Shown in pieces: positions 16,314 to 19,248 of a stretch of DNA of 19,248 nucleotides. The notes below the pieces were generated by a model. The model ran no database searches and had not been told where the DNA came from. It saw only the letters and a program-made list of their open reading frames with translations. The position numbers and the translations under genes were made by a program. Numbering within the stretch: the first letter of the stretch is position 1; every line of letters begins with the position of its first letter. Source of the stretch: Psychrobacter sp. (GTDB taxonomy: Bacteria > Pseudomonadota > Gammaproteobacteria > Pseudomonadales > Moraxellaceae); NCBI GenBank assembly GCA_020024075.1, contig JAHHUJ010000010.1, positions 1-19,248 of the forward strand, written 5' to 3'.

Positions 16314-18188
16314 TTAAATCACCGTCGTCATGACTAGTATCAATAACACTGCCATCCCCAATCCAAAGCTTGCGGCATATCCTCGAAGCGAACCTGTCTG
16401 AGTCATGGCCATCACTTTATTACCTGCTGAAGCAATCGCAGGTAGGATGTTCCATGTCTTATCGACTGGATCTGCTTTAAGCATTTTACCAATTAATAAA
16501 AATGGTTTTACGAACACTAAATCATATAAAGCATCAAAGCCTAAACCGTTATAACACCAGTAATAAATAGCACCGCCCAAACTTGACGCTTTGAACTTAG
16601 CCAGCAATTTACCGCTGTTAGCTACATAGAGTAACAAGGCCAAGATTAAACCTGAGGCCATAGCACCCATGGCAATGAATTCTGCTGTATGTTTGGCATG
16701 AGCCTCACCATTTAACTCTAATAAATGGCCCACGCTTTCTGGTAACACCCCTTGCAGAGGTGGCGTAATTAGAGCACCTACTGCCGTAGATAGTACCAGT
16801 AACACCACTAACGGTAACTGATAAGAGATACCTGATAGTTTGTGTGCCTGAGTTTTTTCTTCACCGAAGAAGGTGAACCAAATCATACGGAAGGTATAAA
16901 GTGAGGTTAGGAACGCACCGAACACGCCCATGTAGAATAGGACTTGATGACCGGTTGCATAGCTTTCCCATAAAATGGCTTCTTTTGAGTAGAAACCTAC
17001 GGTTACCCAAGGTATCGCTGCTAGTGCACCACCACCGATGATGAAGCACCAAAATACCAATGGAATCTTCTTACGTAGACCACCCATCTTAAAGATGTTT
17101 TGTTCGTGATGCACAGCAGTAATAACCGCGCCAGCAGATAAGAACAATAGAGCTTTAAAGAAAGCATGAGTCATTAAATGGAAGATAGCACCTTGCCACG
17201 CCCCAACGCCTAACGCTAAGAACATATAACCAATTTGGCTCATGGTCGAGTACGCTAGAATACGTTTGATATCGGTTTGTGCTAGGGCGCAGAAGCCTGC
17301 CACTACTAAGGTAATCGCACCTACTGCACCTACCCAGTACAATAAAATACCTGGGGTTAATATAAATAGTGGATGCAGGCGGGCAATTAGATAAACCCCA
17401 GCAGTTACCATGGTCGCGGCGTGAATTAATGCTGAAACAGGCGTTGGACCTGCCATCGCATCCGCAAGCCAAGTATGCAGAGGAATCTGTGCTGATTTAC
17501 CCATAGCACCACCGACCAACATCATAGTCGCCAATACTAAAGTAGAGTTATTGGTTTCAAACAGCTGCGGTGCTTGGGTAATAATGTCTTGAATATTCAA
17601 AGTACCGAATTCACGGAACAATAAGAATAGACCAAAGGCTAAGAATACGTCACCAATACGAGTGACCGTAAAGGCTTTCATTGCCGCACGGCCATTGGCT
17701 CTATTTTGATAGTAGAAGCCAATTAGCAAGTACGAACAGATACCTACCCCTTCCCAGCCTAAATATAGAAGCAGTAAGTTATCCGCCAATACTAACAGAA
17801 TCATGCTGGCAACGAATAAGTTCATATAACTAAAGAAGCGAGCAAAGCCAACATCACCTTTCATATACCATGAGGCAAATAGGTGAATTAAGAAGCCAAC
17901 ACCAGTGATCACCCCTAGCATGGTTAAGGCCAGACCATCGAAGCTTAGACCAAAGGCTGGTGCAAAGTCGCCAACTTGCAACCAAGTCCATAACGGAACA
18001 TTAATAACGGTACTAGGATCATTGGCCTGTAAATAGCTTACTGAGGCAATTAGAGCACATAAGGCTGACAGCCCCATACTACCAACGCCTAATAACTTGG
18101 CCGCATTTTCTGATAAGTGATCACGCATTGCCGCCAGTATTAAGAAGCTAATAGCCGGAAAAATAAAGGTTAACGCTAATAAACTCAT
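16314..18188 (-). CDS. nuoL: NADH-quinone oxidoreductase subunit L
   Basis: The distal antiporter-like subunit of complex I, with the long lateral helix at its C-terminus. The 624 residues are close to E. coli (613). The proton-path residues are visible: E146 in LGWEGVGICSYLLIG, D180 in RIGDVFLAFG, K231 in GKSAQIPLHTWLADAMAGPTPV, H256 in SALIHAATM, H340 and H341 region with K345 in THAFFKALLFL, and K402 in FYSKEAIL. GAGAGG lies eight bases before the ATG, and only four bases separate it from the nuoK stop. The last 100 or so residues hold an amphipathic stretch and a final hydrophobic anchor, as expected for the lateral arm. Confidence 0.97.
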   Translation of the reverse strand: MSLLALTFIFPAISFLILAAMRDHLSENAAKLLGVGSMGLSALCALIASVSYLQANDPSTVINVPLWTWLQVGDFAPAFGLSFDGLALTMLGVITGVGFLIHLFASWYMKGDVGFARFFSYMNLFVASMILLVLADNLLLLYLGWEGVGICSYLLIGFYYQNRANGRAAMKAFTVTRIGDVFLAFGLFLLFREFGTLNIQDIITQAPQLFETNNSTLVLATMMLVGGAMGKSAQIPLHTWLADAMAGPTPVSALIHAATMVTAGVYLIARLHPLFILTPGILLYWVGAVGAITLVVAGFCALAQTDIKRILAYSTMSQIGYMFLALGVGAWQGAIFHLMTHAFFKALLFLSAGAVITAVHHEQNIFKMGGLRKKIPLVFWCFIIGGGALAAIPWVTVGFYSKEAILWESYATGHQVLFYMGVFGAFLTSLYTFRMIWFTFFGEEKTQAHKLSGISYQLPLVVLLVLSTAVGALITPPLQGVLPESVGHLLELNGEAHAKHTAEFIAMGAMASGLILALLLYVANSGKLLAKFKASSLGGAIYYWCYNGLGFDALYDLVFVKPFLLIGKMLKADPVDKTWNILPAIASAGNKVMAMTQTGSLRGYAASFGLGMAVLLILVMTTVI

Positions 18189-18192
18189 CTCA

Positions 18193-18663
18193 TTAACCTC
18201 TCATCTCATTGGCCGAATCAATGTCTAAATGACCGCGGCGATGGTAGAACTGTAATAGAATAGCTAAGCCTAATGACGCTTCAGCCGCTGCTAAGGTTAA
18301 GATAAAGATAAACATAACTTGACCATCAGCACTTAACCAATGACTGCCAGCGACAATAAAAGCTAGGCCAGCAGCACTCATCATAATCTCCAAGCTCATT
18401 AGCATGAATAAGAAGTTGCGGCGAACCATAACCCCACATAAGCCAATGGCAAAAATAATCCCTGCCAATATTAGACCATGCTCCATAGGAATAGGTCCTA
18501 AAATAGAGTTTTCTACTACCGTATTGTTTGGGGTACCCTGCACCATTTCGACAGCATTAACTTGCAGTGATTGAACTGAAGTTGCTGAAGCAGTATCTGG
18601 ATTAGCAGTACTCACAGCCGCCCCTTCAAGGGTATGGGCTGTTTCAGAGGTTGCAGTTGCCAT
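18193..18663 (-). CDS. nuoK: NADH-quinone oxidoreductase subunit K, with an N-terminal extension
   Basis: A small three-helix membrane subunit at the junction of the complex I membrane arm. The core from IPMEHGLILAG (58 onward) to the end NEMRG aligns almost residue for residue with E. coli NuoK (100 residues). E92 in SLEIMMSA and E128 in LAAAEASLG are the two conserved buried glutamates. The 56 residues before the core are A/T/S/V/N-rich, have no hydrophobic helix and have no counterpart in E. coli. The start at 18663 is supported by AAGGAGG seven bases upstream and by the TAATG overlap with nuoJ. An internal ATG at residue 60 has an AGGA nine bases upstream and would give a 97-residue normal-length form, so dual or internal initiation cannot be excluded. 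Confidence 0.93.
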   Translation of the reverse strand: MATATSETAHTLEGAAVSTANPDTASATSVQSLQVNAVEMVQGTPNNTVVENSILGPIPMEHGLILAGIIFAIGLCGVMVRRNFLFMLMSLEIMMSAAGLAFIVAGSHWLSADGQVMFIFILTLAAAEASLGLAILLQFYHRRGHLDIDSANEMRG

Positions 18664-19248
18664 TAACTATCCTCCTTATTGTGCAGGTTAGATCTAACAT
18701 TATATTGATTATTAGTATCAACGAAGTCTTTGGCATCAACAGATTGATAGTCATAAACCTCATCACTATGACCTCTTGGCGCTGAAAAACGGCTGGTGTG
18801 ACTTTCATTTTCATCATCCAACGCTTTTTTACCCAAGTGATAAGCGGCAACTAGTGCAGCCAGCAATAACAAAGCGGCTACCTCTACTAATAATAGGTAC
18901 TCGGTAAATAAAGCGATACCCACTTGCTTAGCAGAGACAGTTTCCGCCCCTATTGTGGCAGCCGCAACTGTACCTTCAACCGTAGAGATACCATTGCCTA
19001 AAGACAGCATATAAATCAACACCACAGCAATGATAAAAGTTAGTGCCGTTGGTACTGCCCAAACGTCTGAGGCCAACCACTTACTTTCACGAGCATCATT
19101 CTTAGTTCCTAAGTTCAGCATCATAATGACGAAGACGAATAGGACTAAGATTGCCCCAGCATAGACGATAACTTGTAACGCTCCGGCGAAAGGGGCACCG
19201 ATAATAAAAAATATACCTGCCAAAGCAAGCAGTGTCACAATCATAGAA
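18663..19248 (-). CDS. nuoJ: NADH-quinone oxidoreductase subunit J, N-terminus outside the window
   Basis: A membrane subunit of complex I. The frame runs open through the right edge, so the first helix and the real start are missing; the visible methionine near 19244 is internal, since the E. coli protein has about 35 residues before the matching LLAIS-like segment. FAGALQVIVYAGAILVLFVF and VIMMLNLG are the conserved third-helix region, including the pi-bulge segment known from complex I structures. SAKQVGIALFTEYLLLVEVAALLLLAAL is the fifth-helix region. The C-terminal tail after AYHLGKK is about 53 residues, hydrophilic and rich in D, N, S and H, longer than in E. coli. Its TAA overlaps the nuoK ATG. 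Confidence 0.95.
   Translation of the reverse strand, partial: SMIVTLLALAGIFFIIGAPFAGALQVIVYAGAILVLFVFVIMMLNLGTKNDARESKWLASDVWAVPTALTFIIAVVLIYMLSLGNGISTVEGTVAAATIGAETVSAKQVGIALFTEYLLLVEVAALLLLAALVAAYHLGKKALDDENESHTSRFSAPRGHSDEVYDYQSVDAKDFVDTNNQYNVRSNLHNKEDS

Noticed and set aside
14035..17472. Several open frames of 60-105 codons antisense or out of frame inside nuoN, nuoM and nuoL
   Set aside because: They lie wholly within strongly conserved genes, lack convincing ribosome binding sites and have compositions typical of shadow frames.
1..19248. A mobile element, defence island, CRISPR array or biosynthetic cluster
   Set aside because: No repeats of array type, integrase, transposase, nuclease or synthase genes were seen; the gene content is core metabolism and envelope.

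Overview
The window looks like ordinary chromosomal sequence from a gammaproteobacterium of the Moraxellaceae, most likely Psychrobacter or a close relative. The grounds are the moderately AT-rich composition and the set of proteins: malate synthase G, MiaE, PPK1, a quinone-type L-lactate dehydrogenase, a MipA/OmpV-like barrel, and an E. coli-order nuo operon with long AT-rich gaps between units. The genus is an inference from protein character, not from a search. No tRNA, rRNA, insertion sequence, prophage, CRISPR array or toxin-antitoxin pair was seen.

Left part (1-4400): the first codons of a minus-strand exported protein run off the left edge. A long non-coding stretch follows, holding a terminator for the minus-strand malate synthase gene glcB. 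Another 620-base AT-rich gap separates glcB from the divergent plus-strand miaE (tRNA hydroxylase). A perfect 15-bp hairpin between miaE and the convergent ppk probably terminates both.

Middle part (4401-12985): mtgA (peptidoglycan glycosyltransferase) and ppk (polyphosphate kinase) read leftward. Rightward come a small glutaredoxin-like protein and lldD (L-lactate dehydrogenase), both starting with TTG behind good ribosome binding sites. They are followed by a rhomboid protease, a MipA/OmpV-like outer-membrane protein and a 262-residue protein I do not recognise. A bidirectional terminator separates the last of these from the convergent fpr (ferredoxin/flavodoxin-NADP reductase).

Right part (12986-19248): the distal end of the complex I operon, nuoJ (cut by the right edge)-nuoK-nuoL-nuoM-nuoN, on the minus strand. 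The genes overlap or nearly abut, and a strong intrinsic terminator follows nuoN. The core residues of the membrane-arm subunits are intact. NuoK carries about 56 extra N-terminal residues, NuoM about 60 extra residues between its last two helices, and NuoJ a long charged tail.

Functionally the window is aerobic carbon and energy metabolism (glyoxylate use, lactate oxidation into the quinone pool, NADH oxidation, NADPH/ferredoxin balance, polyphosphate storage) plus envelope genes. I see no clear novel multi-gene system. The points most worth a second look are the extra segments of the Nuo subunits, a possible leader peptide overlapping lldD, and the unrecognised gene at 11197-11985.
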